Shown piece by piece: positions 1 to 9,133 of a stretch of DNA of 64,000 nucleotides. Origin of the DNA: Plesiocystis pacifica SIR-1 (GTDB lineage: Bacteria > Myxococcota_A > Polyangia > Nannocystales > Nannocystaceae). Under the pieces are notes generated by a model that saw only the letters and a program-made list of their open reading frames with translations, was not told the DNA's origin and made no database searches. Both the position numbers and the translations under genes were made by a program. The stretch covers positions 84,351 through 148,350 of the forward strand of contig NZ_ABCS01000013.1 of the NCBI RefSeq assembly GCF_000170895.1, read 5' to 3'. Position 1 is the stretch's first letter. Each line of letters begins with the position of its first letter.

Positions 1-1
1 C

Positions 2-3000
2 CAGCTCTACTTCCACCGCTACTTCGTCAACCTCGAGATCCTCGATCCGCGCGGCGAGCTCGACGGGGTGGTCCGCGAGCAGCTGCGCCAGCGCTGGGCG
101 TGGATGAAGAACTATCGGGTGTGGGAGGCGAACCGCAAGGTCTTCCTCTACCCCGAGGACTTCGTCCGCCCCGAGCTGCGCGACTCCAAGACCCCGGCCT
201 TCGAGACCCTCGAGGACGAGCTGCTCCAGGGCGAGCTCAACGACACCCTCGCGACCAAGGTCTACAAGCGCTACCTCGACGAGTACACCGAGGTCTCGCG
301 GCTGAACATCGCCGGCGGCTACGTCTACGACGACCCCGACAGCCCCTACGACAAGGAGCTGCTGCTGTTCGGGCACACGCGCACCAACCCGCGGCGCTAC
401 TACTACCGCAGCGCGGCCTTCAACCGCGGCCAGAGCAACTCCGTGGTCTGGCAGCCGTGGCGCGCGGTCGGCATCGAGATCAACGCCGACCGGGTCTACC
501 CCGTCTACGCCTTCGGCCGGACCTTCGTGTTCTGGGCGGTGGTCGAGGCCAAGTCCTCGGGCTCGGCCTCGTCCGTGGTCGAGGTCAACAACGTCGAGGG
601 CGGCCAGGAGGTGACCAACTCCGCCGACCTGGCCTACGAGCTCCAGCTCCACTACTCCTTCTACAACCTCAACGAGGAGTGGGTGCAGCCCCAGCTGCTC
701 AACACGAGCATCGAAGACCGCAAACACATCGTCATCGACAAGCTCTACGTCGAGAACGCCGAGCGCTTTGGCGACAGCGTGCACGAGAACATCATCGTCG
801 GCGCCAAGTACCGCGCGGGCGACCAGGGGAGCTCGCGCTTCTACTCCTTGTCTGACGACTTGGTGACCCGCGAGGTCGGAGACCGGCCGGTCCCCGAGCT
901 GCGCGAGGAGTTCCTGACCTCGCTGTTCTCCCAGGCCGACGCCACCGAGATCCACGCCGTCGGCAACGTGGTCCCGCTCAACACCTACGACCAGTCCACG
1001 GACGGCCCGTGGTTCAGCTTCGACCACAAGGGCGGCAGCTTCCTGTGCAAGCCGGCCGAGTCGGCCCTCGGCCCCGACAACCTGCCGCGGCCGCTCGCCG
1101 GCAACGAGGACGACTTCCCCGAGTGGGAGCGCGTCGACGCGGCCGTCGAGCTGCCCGTCGAGGGCCAGCTGTTCTTCAACAAGGCGGCGGGGCGCTACGC
1201 CCAGAGCGTCCAGGGCCAGCTCGCCGAGGCGGCCGTGAGGGAGAAGTGGGGCAAGGTGTCGACGGCGGTGATCCGCGACAACCGGGTCGACGCCGTGCTC
1301 AGCCGGCGCGGGCGCGACGAGCTGCTGGTGTTCCGCAACGACGAGTACCTGCGCTACCGCAGCGGCAAGGACCTGGCCGAGCGCGGCGGGCCGCTCTCGC
1401 TCACAGGCAACGCGGACGAGCTGCCCCAGTGGTCGCGGCTCCACGCGGCCGTGGAGCACCGCGACGGGAAGACCTACTTCTTCGGTGACGGCGTCTATAC
1501 GGACAGCGAGCACCTCGGGAGCACCTTCTCGCTGCGCGCCAAGTTCGGGGTGGACACCGTCAGCGTGTTCCCCGACGACGGCGACCCGCCGGTGACCGCA
1601 GCCTTCGTCCGCGGCCAGCACACCTACGTCGTCGGCCAGCGCGAGTTCGTGCGCTACACCGGTGACGCCTACGACAGCTTCGACGCCGGCTACCCCAAGG
1701 AGTCGACGCTCTACGCGGTGCTCGAAGACCTCGGCTGCACCAACAACAAGTCGAGCTACAAGCGCTCGCGGGTCTACGCGGCGACCAGCCACGACGGCGT
1801 CGTGACCCTCCACGCCGGGCGCACGGTCTACACCCTGCGCGGCACCGAGGTCGAGGCCGGGGGGCAAGACGCCAGCGTCCGCGCGCTCTTGGCCGTGGGC
1901 GGTCGGACCGTCAGGTTCCGCGACCACTCCCTGCACCTCGAGGGCTCCGACGCCATCTACCCCCTCGAGCGCAACGTGCACGCCGCGTTCGCGGGCCTCG
2001 ACGGCGAGGCCTACCTGTTCAGCGGCAGCCAGTACGTGAGCATCCGGCTCGACGGCCTGGACGAGCGGGCGCTCGCTGATCTACTCAACGGCATCTGGCC
2101 GCAGGTGGTCAACGTCAGCTCGGACTGGGGCGTGTCCTCGGAGGCCTTCCCGGTCAACAACCGCGTCGACGCGGCCCTGCGCACCGGCGACCACATCTTC
2201 CTGATCTCCGGGGGCGTCTACGTGCGCTACTCGGGCGACTTCGACGCGCCCGACGAGGGCTACCCGAAGGCCCTGGCGGGCAACCCCGACGGGCTCCCGG
2301 AGTGGACCGGCGTCGACGCGGCCACGGAGACCGACGACGGCGAGTGGCTGGCCTTTCACGAGGGCAGCTGGGCGAGCCGTCCCCGCCACGGCCAGGCGTG
2401 GTCGCAGGCCGAACCCCTGATCCCGCGCTGGGGCGCCGTCGAGACCAACATCCTCACGGACGGGGTCGACGGGGCCTGGCTCGACGGAGACCGCCTCTAC
2501 CTGAGCGCGGGCGACGAGCTGGCCCGCTACACCCTCGGGCCCAAGGGCGCGGGCGACACCATGGACGAGGGCTACCCCAAGACCCGCGCGGTCGTCGACG
2601 CCTCGATGACCCTGGGCGGGCGCCGCTTCCTGTTCCAGGGCGATCGCTACGCCGGCATCGCCAACGGCCAGGAGCCCGGCGAGGACCTCGACTACGCGCC
2701 CATCGCCGGCAACTGGGGCAACCTCGACGCGGTCTACAAGTCGGGCATCGACGCGGCCTTGACCACGGCGACGCACCTGTACCTGTTCAAGGGCGACGAG
2801 TACTCGCGCTACGTCCTCGACGACGATCAGGAGGCCGAGCCCTACGAGATCCAAACGGCGCGCTTCGACCTGATCCGCCTGACGACCTCGACGGCCGCGG
2901 CCCTCAACCAGGCCCTGTTCGCCGGCGGCCTCGATCGCCTGCTCAGCCTCGACACCCAGTCCGTCGACGAGACCCCGGCCTTCGTGCAGCTCGGGCCGGA

Positions 3001-6000
3001 CTCCCCGGCGCGGGCCAACAACCCGACGGTCATCCAGGTCTACGGGGACCGCATCGCCTCGCTGCCGGTCAGCTCGCACCTCGACTTCGAGAGCGCCAAC
3101 GGGGTCTACTACTGGGAGGCCTTCTTCCACGCGCCCTTCCTGATCGCGCAGGCCCTGAACACGGCGCAGCGCTTCGAGGAGGCCAAGGCCTGGTACGAGC
3201 GGATCTTCGACCCGACCTCGCGCGGGGACTACTGGACCTTCCTGCCCTTCCTGACCGCCGACATCCAGGGCCTGCGCGACTCCGTCGACGAGCGCGTCGC
3301 CCTGCTCGAGGGCCTCGGGGTCGCGGTCACGGGGGTGCGCAAGGAGGCCAAGGAGGTGTTCGAGCTGCTGTGGCCCATGCGCGACGCCTTCTTGGGCTAC
3401 CGCGATCTCAGCGGCCAAGAGCGCGACACCCTGGTCGGCTTCCAGCGCCGCAACAGCGAGGCCGACCAGCTGCGCGGGGCGGTCGCGTCGCTGAGCTTCG
3501 GGGCCGCCGACGCCAAGCTCGTGGCCGAGTTCCAGCAGCTCAAGGTCGGGCTGCTCGAGCTGGCCGCGGTCATCGAGCGCTTGATCAAGGTCTACGACGC
3601 CCAGGCCTCGTCCGGCGCCCAGCTGGCCGCCTACCTCGACGACCCCTTCGACCCCCACGCGATCGCGGCCCTGCGTCGGGTGGCCTACCGCAAGTCCGTC
3701 GTGATGCACTACGTCGACAACCTGCTCGACTGGGGCGACCTGCTGTTCACGCAGTACACGATGGAGAGCATCCAAGAGGCGCGCATGCTCTACCTCCTGG
3801 CCCACGACCTGCTCGGTCCGCGGCCGGAGAACCTGGCCACGCGCGTGCTCAGCCCCGACCGCAGCTACGGCGAGCTCGTCGACATCGGCGACGACTACGA
3901 GTTCCTGCTCTACCTCGAGAACATGCTGCCGCCGGCCGAGCTGCGCCTGAGCCGGGCGGCGACGATCCACGACACCGTCGCCGACACCTCCTACTTCTAC
4001 ATCCCGGAGAACGAGCGCTTCCTGGGCTACTGGGACCGGGTCGGCGACCGCCTGTACAAGATCCGGCACTGCCTCGACATCCTCGGTCAGCGCGTGCCCC
4101 TGCCGCTGTTCCAGCCCGCCATCGACCCCATGGCGCTGGTCCTGGCGACGGCCGCGGGCGGGGGCTTCGGGGGCGCCCAGGCGGCCCTGTCCGCGCCCAC
4201 GCCCCACTACCGCTACAGCTTCCTGATCACCAAGGCGCGGGCCCTCGCCGACGGGGTCGCTCAGCTCGGCGGTGAGCTGCTCTCGGTGCTCGAGCGCCGG
4301 GACGGGGAGGCGCTGAGCAAGCTCCAGACCCAGCAGCAAGGCGAGATCCTGGGGCTGACCGCGCGCGTGCGTCAGGCCCAGCTCGAGGAGGCCCAGCACT
4401 CGCTGACCTCCCTCGAGGAGTCCAAGCGCCAGGCCGAGAAGCGCCGCGACACCTACAGCGGGTGGATCAGCACCAACTTCTCGCCCTACGAGATCGCCCA
4501 GCTCGCGCTGATGAGCGCCGCCGGCGTGGCCCACCTGATCGCCGGCGGATCGCGCATCGCCGCGGCCGCGGGCGGGGCGGCGCCGGACGTGCTCGTCGGC
4601 CCCTTCATCACGGGCGTCAAGCACGGTGGGACCAACGCCAACGCGATCTTCGACAGCATCGCCGGGGTGTCCGAGTCCTTCGCCGAGGCCTTCAGCATCG
4701 CCGGCGAGGTGCTCGGCATCGTCGCCCAGCACGAGCGCATGAAGGACGAGTGGAAGCTCCAGCGCGACATGGCGGTCATCGACATCGCGCAGATCGAGGC
4801 GCAGATCGAAGGCGCCAAGGCGCAGATCCAGTCCGTCGAGCACGAGATCGCCGTGCTCGACAAAGAGCTCGAGCACAACGAGGCCATCGCCAGGCACTAC
4901 ACGAGCAAGTTCTCCAACGAGCAGCTCTACATGTGGATGGCCTCGGGGCTGTCGAGCCTGGTCTACCAGGGCTACCGCCTGGCCCTCGACATGGCCAAGG
5001 GCGCCGAGCGGGCCTACCAGTTCGAGCGCGGCTGCCCCGTGCGCGAGGCCAGCTTCGTCCAGGGCCACTACTGGGACAGCCAGCGCAAGGGCCTGCTCGC
5101 GGGGGCGCGCTTGAGCCTCGACCTCGACCGCATGGATCAGGCCTTCGTCGAGACCGACGCGCGCCGCCTCGAGGTGTCGCGGGACGTCTCGCTCCTCGAC
5201 CTCGACCCGCTGGCCTTCCTCCAGCTCAAGCACACCGGCAGCTGCGAGTTCCACCTCGACGAGGCCTTCTACGACCAGGACTTCCCCGGCCACTACCGCC
5301 GCCAGATCAAGACCATGGCGGCGACCTTCGACGCGGGCGAAGACATCTACCTCAACGCGACGCTGACCCAGCTCACCGACCGCACCGTGATGGAGCCGGA
5401 CCCGAAGGCCGTGCAGTTCCTGCTCGCGCCCAAGGACCTGCCGCCGGCGACGATCCGCAGCGACTGGAAGGCCAGCCAGCAGGTCGTGCTCTCGCGCCAC
5501 GACCCCTACGAGGACAACAACGGGATGTTCGAGCTGCGCTATGACAGCGAGCGCTACCTGCCCTTCGAGGGCACCGGCGCGGTGTCGAGCTGGCGCCTCG
5601 AGCTCAACGGCCAGCCCGCCAACGTCGACCTCGCGGAGCTCGTCGACGTCACCGTCAACGTCAAGTACACGGCGGCCCAAGGCGGCGAGGCCTTCGCCCA
5701 GCGGGTCCGCGGCATGCTCACGCCCCACGAGGCCCTGCGCTACTTCGACATGGCCTTCGACTTCGGCGACCAGTGGCAGGACTTCCTGACCAACGACTCG
5801 GACACCCTCGAGCTGACGCTCTCGCGGGCGCAGTTCCGCAACATGACGAGCTCGGCGATCACGGCGATCTACGCCCGCTATGACCGGGTCGGGGCCGGCA
5901 CCGGCCGGGCCCAGTTCGCCATCAACGGGGACCGCAGCTTGGCCCTCGTCGACGGCGGGCGCCTCGAGACCCCGGGGCTGCGCGTGCGCAGCTCGGGGAC

Positions 6001-6085
6001 CACGCTGACCCTGGTGCTGACCGGCGACAAGCGGCTGCTCCGCAACGTCAACCTGGTCATGACCTACAAGGCCAAGCGGGGCTGA
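2..6085 (+). CDS. TcA-like insecticidal toxin subunit with hemopexin-like repeats (5' end outside window)
   Basis: The reading frame is open from base 2, so the true start lies upstream; about 2,027 residues are visible. The first ~300 residues resemble the neuraminidase-like/N-terminal region of Tc toxin A subunits. Residues ~327-955 contain at least seven hemopexin-like blades, recognisable by repeated VDAA, YLFKGDEY/YVRYSG and GYPKALAGN-type motifs. After these the TcA scaffold resumes (HAPFLIAQALNTAQRFEEAK), followed by a long helical segment (the translocation-channel region) and a C-terminal TcA/TcB-binding beta domain. In known Tc toxins, A subunits form pentameric pore-forming injectors that receive a TcB-TcC cocoon; no TcB or TcC is visible in this window. 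The stop lies 4 bases before the next ATG, so the following ORFs are probably co-transcribed. The hemopexin array is likely a receptor-binding insertion (inference). Confidence 0.9.
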   Translation, partial: QLYFHRYFVNLEILDPRGELDGVVREQLRQRWAWMKNYRVWEANRKVFLYPEDFVRPELRDSKTPAFETLEDELLQGELNDTLATKVYKRYLDEYTEVSRLNIAGGYVYDDPDSPYDKELLLFGHTRTNPRRYYYRSAAFNRGQSNSVVWQPWRAVGIEINADRVYPVYAFGRTFVFWAVVEAKSSGSASSVVEVNNVEGGQEVTNSADLAYELQLHYSFYNLNEEWVQPQLLNTSIEDRKHIVIDKLYVENAERFGDSVHENIIVGAKYRAGDQGSSRFYSLSDDLVTREVGDRPVPELREEFLTSLFSQADATEIHAVGNVVPLNTYDQSTDGPWFSFDHKGGSFLCKPAESALGPDNLPRPLAGNEDDFPEWERVDAAVELPVEGQLFFNKAAGRYAQSVQGQLAEAAVREKWGKVSTAVIRDNRVDAVLSRRGRDELLVFRNDEYLRYRSGKDLAERGGPLSLTGNADELPQWSRLHAAVEHRDGKTYFFGDGVYTDSEHLGSTFSLRAKFGVDTVSVFPDDGDPPVTAAFVRGQHTYVVGQREFVRYTGDAYDSFDAGYPKESTLYAVLEDLGCTNNKSSYKRSRVYAATSHDGVVTLHAGRTVYTLRGTEVEAGGQDASVRALLAVGGRTVRFRDHSLHLEGSDAIYPLERNVHAAFAGLDGEAYLFSGSQYVSIRLDGLDERALADLLNGIWPQVVNVSSDWGVSSEAFPVNNRVDAALRTGDHIFLISGGVYVRYSGDFDAPDEGYPKALAGNPDGLPEWTGVDAATETDDGEWLAFHEGSWASRPRHGQAWSQAEPLIPRWGAVETNILTDGVDGAWLDGDRLYLSAGDELARYTLGPKGAGDTMDEGYPKTRAVVDASMTLGGRRFLFQGDRYAGIANGQEPGEDLDYAPIAGNWGNLDAVYKSGIDAALTTATHLYLFKGDEYSRYVLDDDQEAEPYEIQTARFDLIRLTTSTAAALNQALFAGGLDRLLSLDTQSVDETPAFVQLGPDSPARANNPTVIQVYGDRIASLPVSSHLDFESANGVYYWEAFFHAPFLIAQALNTAQRFEEAKAWYERIFDPTSRGDYWTFLPFLTADIQGLRDSVDERVALLEGLGVAVTGVRKEAKEVFELLWPMRDAFLGYRDLSGQERDTLVGFQRRNSEADQLRGAVASLSFGAADAKLVAEFQQLKVGLLELAAVIERLIKVYDAQASSGAQLAAYLDDPFDPHAIAALRRVAYRKSVVMHYVDNLLDWGDLLFTQYTMESIQEARMLYLLAHDLLGPRPENLATRVLSPDRSYGELVDIGDDYEFLLYLENMLPPAELRLSRAATIHDTVADTSYFYIPENERFLGYWDRVGDRLYKIRHCLDILGQRVPLPLFQPAIDPMALVLATAAGGGFGGAQAALSAPTPHYRYSFLITKARALADGVAQLGGELLSVLERRDGEALSKLQTQQQGEILGLTARVRQAQLEEAQHSLTSLEESKRQAEKRRDTYSGWISTNFSPYEIAQLALMSAAGVAHLIAGGSRIAAAAGGAAPDVLVGPFITGVKHGGTNANAIFDSIAGVSESFAEAFSIAGEVLGIVAQHERMKDEWKLQRDMAVIDIAQIEAQIEGAKAQIQSVEHEIAVLDKELEHNEAIARHYTSKFSNEQLYMWMASGLSSLVYQGYRLALDMAKGAERAYQFERGCPVREASFVQGHYWDSQRKGLLAGARLSLDLDRMDQAFVETDARRLEVSRDVSLLDLDPLAFLQLKHTGSCEFHLDEAFYDQDFPGHYRRQIKTMAATFDAGEDIYLNATLTQLTDRTVMEPDPKAVQFLLAPKDLPPATIRSDWKASQQVVLSRHDPYEDNNGMFELRYDSERYLPFEGTGAVSSWRLELNGQPANVDLAELVDVTVNVKYTAAQGGEAFAQRVRGMLTPHEALRYFDMAFDFGDQWQDFLTNDSDTLELTLSRAQFRNMTSSAITAIYARYDRVGAGTGRAQFAINGDRSLALVDGGRLETPGLRVRSSGTTLTLVLTGDKRLLRNVNLVMTYKAKRG

Positions 6086-6089
6086 GCCG

Positions 6090-6722
6090 ATGGCCTCACG
6101 CAGCAAGCGAAAGCGGGCGGCCCAGGCGCGGGGTCAATCTCGGGGACGGAGGCGGGCCGTGGCGATCTCGGGCGGCGCCGATGCCCAGGCCGCCGCGCGG
6201 GCGGCCGCCTCCGGTCGTCGAGGGATCCCGAGCGAGGCCTCGGCGCGGGCGCAGGCCGTGGCCGCGGCTCACCAGGCGGCCGTCGACGCGGGCGTCCGAC
6301 CTGCGGAGGCGGGCAAGCTCTCGCGTCGAGAGGCGCGGGCCGTGGCCGAGGCCGCGGTCGCCAAGTTCGTGGCCGAGTCCCAGCCTGGGGCTCCCGACAA
6401 TGAGCAGACCCGGCGGGCGCTCGCCGAGCAGGCGGCGAGCGACGCCTTCCGCGAGGCCCAGCCCAACGCCGCCGTCGAGGACACCGAGGCCAACCAGCGC
6501 GCCGTCGCGCTCGAGGCCGCCTTCACCACCGCCGCGGACATCGGCGCGCGGGTGGTCGCGGGGGAGGAGCTCACCCGCGAGCAGGCGCTCGAGGCCGTCG
6601 AGCTGATCCTCCTCGCCCGCGCGGGCGAGACCGCCAAGCCCGAGCAGACCCGTCGCCAAGCCCTGAACGCGACCCAAGCCGTGCTCGACGCGCGGACCTC
6701 ACAGCAAGACCCAGGAGCCTGA
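6090..6722 (+). CDS. Alanine-rich helical protein of unknown function, toxin-linked
   Basis: 210 residues that I do not recognise. The first ~25 residues are strongly basic (Lys/Arg-rich). The rest is Ala/Glu/Gln/Arg-rich and should be almost entirely helical; there is no signal peptide or membrane segment. The start ATG lies 4 bases after the stop of the TcA-like gene, and its own stop is followed after one base by the next ATG, so the three genes look like one operon. The basic N-terminus resembles in character that of the next protein. A small cargo, adaptor or assembly factor for the toxin is possible, but that is only inferred from position. Confidence 0.6.
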   Translation: MASRSKRKRAAQARGQSRGRRRAVAISGGADAQAAARAAASGRRGIPSEASARAQAVAAAHQAAVDAGVRPAEAGKLSRREARAVAEAAVAKFVAESQPGAPDNEQTRRALAEQAASDAFREAQPNAAVEDTEANQRAVALEAAFTTAADIGARVVAGEELTREQALEAVELILLARAGETAKPEQTRRQALNATQAVLDARTSQQDPGA

Positions 6723-6723
6723 G

Positions 6724-8385
6724 ATGCCCCCGAACAAAGGCAAGAAACGAGCTGGCAAGCAAAAGCGCAAGGACAGCTTGACCGTGGACACGAGCCAGAG
6801 CGCGACGACCCTCGACGTCCCCAACACGCCCCCGAACACGCCGGTGCTGCAGCTGGTGCAGCCCCAGCCCGTGCAGCCGCAGCCGCTGACCATCGTCGTC
6901 ACCCCGCCGCCGGAGGACAACCCCAACGAGCCGCCGATCGACCAGGCGCAGGCCGAGTTCGCCCTGGAGCTCGCCAACGCCGAGGCGCTCGCGCTCCGGG
7001 CCGCGCTCCAGCCGGTGGTCGGGTCCGTCGACGCCGAGCACCCCGTGGGCGATCAGCCGACTCGCCTGGGCGCGACCACGGCGGACCGCAGGGGCCTGCG
7101 CAGCATCGCCGAGGACGCCGCGGACACGGCCTTCGCCGAGCTCATGGACGCCGCCGAGCAGGCCGAGACCTACGAGCGCTTCGTGGAGATCGTCATGGAT
7201 CGGGTGACCAAGGAGGAGGCCCAGATCCTGCTCAACAGCGTGTCGGCGCAGGTCCGCGACGGGCAGTGGACCCGGATGATCAACCTCGCGGACGTCTACC
7301 GCCAGAACGTCCCCCGGGTCACGGACCGCAACCTACGGACCGTCCTCGCCAACCAGCCCAAGCTGCTCCGCCGCCTCGACCGGTGGACGGAGCTGACCCC
7401 CTACGACCTCGAGCAGTACACGACCCAGGAGGCGATCGACGTCCTCGACAACCTGACCTGGCAAGAGATGAGCGAGGCCAATGCGCGGACCAACGAGGTC
7501 CAACGCTTCGGCGTCGAGATGGAGCTCAACGGGACCAAGATCAGCTACGGCGGGGCGAGCTCGGCCTTCCGCCGCTTCGCCGGGGCGCGGGGCCACAAGG
7601 GGATCATGAAGCACCCCGTGCTGCCCGTGGAGGTGCACCTCGACCACCTCAGCCAGAGCGCCGCGAAGATCGAGCTGGTCATCAACCCGCCCCAGGCCGA
7701 GGCCGACATCCCCGGGCTGCTGCTCCAGGTCCGCACCCAGCTGCTCAACAAGAAGGCCGACGGGACCTGGCTCGACCAGTTCCAGTGGAGCCCCGAGGTC
7801 CCGCAGAGCATGCGCGACTACATCGCCCGCGAGCTCAAGGGCAACACCGGGATCTCGGGGCAGCCGGTCCAGGTCACGACCACGCACACCGCGAAGGAGC
7901 TCCAGCGCGTGGTGCCCAAGACCAAGGAGCGGTTCATGGCGGCGCGCTACCGCCCGGGCAGGGGCTTGCCGAGCAAGTCGCTCTCGCCCAAGGACCTGGT
8001 CAACGTGCCGCCCGAGCAGGTCGACGACTTCATGATCGCCGGCTACCTCGGGCGGATCACCCCGCTCAAGCAGCGCATCAACGAGGGCAAGGGCTCGAGC
8101 GCGATGGTCAAGCACGCCGCGGAGCAGTTCACCCGCTACGAGCAGGGCGTGCGCTTGAGTCCCGACCGGGTCATCGATCGCATCCGCAAGAAGGACCGCG
8201 GCCTCAACCGCCTGCATACCTACGCCAACAAGCCGGCGCCGGTCTTCAAGCGGCCCAACGGCGACATCGCCTACGTGATCGAGTACCGCAGCGGCAGCCA
8301 CATCGGCCGCTTCGTCTCGGACTTCCTGCAGTCGAACTCGGACAGCACCCTTGCCCTCGCCAGCGAGTTCAACAAGTACGTCTGA
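6724..8385 (+). CDS. Unrecognised 553-aa protein, possible toxin cargo
   Basis: The N-terminus is a Lys/Arg-rich stretch (MPPNKGKKRAGKQKRK) followed by a Thr/Pro/Gln-rich linker to about residue 80. A mostly helical segment runs to ~residue 250, followed by a globular region. The globular part contains FGVEMELNG near residue 262 and KIELVINPP near residue 320. These are reminiscent of the amidoligase superfamily (GVEIEF and EIV-PP type blocks), but the match is weak and I do not assign that activity. There is no signal peptide or membrane helix. It starts one base after the preceding stop, so translational coupling is likely. Position behind a TcA-like gene and the basic tail suggest a delivered effector; this is inference. 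Confidence 0.72.
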   Translation: MPPNKGKKRAGKQKRKDSLTVDTSQSATTLDVPNTPPNTPVLQLVQPQPVQPQPLTIVVTPPPEDNPNEPPIDQAQAEFALELANAEALALRAALQPVVGSVDAEHPVGDQPTRLGATTADRRGLRSIAEDAADTAFAELMDAAEQAETYERFVEIVMDRVTKEEAQILLNSVSAQVRDGQWTRMINLADVYRQNVPRVTDRNLRTVLANQPKLLRRLDRWTELTPYDLEQYTTQEAIDVLDNLTWQEMSEANARTNEVQRFGVEMELNGTKISYGGASSAFRRFAGARGHKGIMKHPVLPVEVHLDHLSQSAAKIELVINPPQAEADIPGLLLQVRTQLLNKKADGTWLDQFQWSPEVPQSMRDYIARELKGNTGISGQPVQVTTTHTAKELQRVVPKTKERFMAARYRPGRGLPSKSLSPKDLVNVPPEQVDDFMIAGYLGRITPLKQRINEGKGSSAMVKHAAEQFTRYEQGVRLSPDRVIDRIRKKDRGLNRLHTYANKPAPVFKRPNGDIAYVIEYRSGSHIGRFVSDFLQSNSDSTLALASEFNKYV

Positions 8386-8566
8386 TCAGGCGGGGACCCC
8401 GGCGAAGACCAAGGTCGGGCTGTCGGCCGCGCCGCTGGTCCGGGCGCCGGTCCGCGGTGCGGCCGACCGCCTCCTCCACCCCAGCGCCACGGCCGGCGGC
8501 GGAGACTGCTTCTTCCACTCGCTGCACGAGACCATCCACGGGGGGCGCTCGACCGCGCTCGCCTAG
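8351..8566 (+). pseudogene. Truncated OTU-like cysteine protease remnant
   Basis: A short frame overlapping the end of the 553-aa gene encodes, after an Ala/Pro-rich stretch, the block ATAGGGDCFFHSLHETIHGG. GDCFFHSL is a good match to the catalytic-cysteine signature of OTU-type proteases (GDCLFxA/S), a common toxin domain. The frame stops 11 codons later with TAG, and nothing downstream supplies the catalytic His or the rest of the fold. The TAG is also the first base triplet of the 100-bp tandem duplication. I read this as the stump of a toxin protease domain truncated by rearrangement. A genuine short peptide gene is unlikely because only a TTG start is available. Confidence 0.38.
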
Positions 8567-8763
8567 CAGTCGCCCACCCCGGCCGCGCCGGGACCCATGA
8601 TCCACGAAAGCATCGTCCACGGACTCAGCTGGCGTTGAACCCGTGGGCGGCTGCCTTTCTCGGTAGCAGTCGCCCACCCCGGCCGCGCCGGGACCCATGA
8701 TCCACGAAAGCATCGTCCACGGACTCAGCTGGCGTTGAACCCGTGGGCGGCTGCCTTTCTCGG
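8564..8763. repeat. Exact 100-bp tandem duplication
   Basis: Bases 8564-8663 are repeated without a mismatch at 8664-8763, and the first three bases (TAG) recur at 8764-8766. Each unit has imperfect terminal inverted repeats: AGCAGTCGCCCACC near its left end and GTGGGCGGCTGCC near its right end. The first 28 bases, counted from the C at 8563, recur in inverted orientation at 37394-37421 with one mismatch. No gene is seen inside the unit. Confidence 0.95.
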
Positions 8764-8766
8764 TAG

Positions 8767-9133
8767 GCCTACGACTCCCACACCCGCAACCCGCTCTGAG
8801 GGGGCGCCTCCCGAACCAGGAGTCGGTGCACAAAGTGTTTCGATTCTGGAATGCAATCGTGGGGCGTTTTGGACCTGACCAAAGGGTGTGGCGACTTGGA
8901 GATAGGCGCTACGATTCACGCCATTAAATGAGTTGACCCCCGCGCATGGCTCGGGCAGGTTGAATGCAGATGTGGGCTGCGCAGGGCTGAACCTGCCCGT
9001 GCCCGCAGCTTGGTGGTGCCGCGCGTCGTCGCGGTGCCGTGCTTCGCATTGGCCGCTCGGGCAGCACGTAATGCATACACATCGGACGCAGCTCGAGAAC
9101 GAGTGAGTGAAACCCAAAACGGGGACGAGACAG
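8767..9133. other. Intergenic region with a 10-bp inverted repeat, no gene seen
   Basis: This stretch is less GC-rich than the flanking genes and no convincing coding frame crosses it. It holds a perfect 10-bp inverted repeat (CGGGCAGGTT at 8952-8961 pairing with AACCTGCCCG at 8990-8999, 28-nt loop). The promoter of the coiled-coil/PA14 gene should lie here, but I see no clear -35/-10 pair. Confidence 0.5.

Noticed and set aside
2081..6106. 1,341-codon open frame on the minus strand opposite the TcA-like gene
   Set aside because: Its translation is a Val/Leu/Arg/Asp/Gly-rich string with no domain, as expected for the antisense frame of a high-GC gene; the plus-strand frame has clear family motifs.
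8564..8763. CRISPR-like array
   Set aside because: Two directly adjoining identical 100-bp units with no spacers; a simple tandem duplication.
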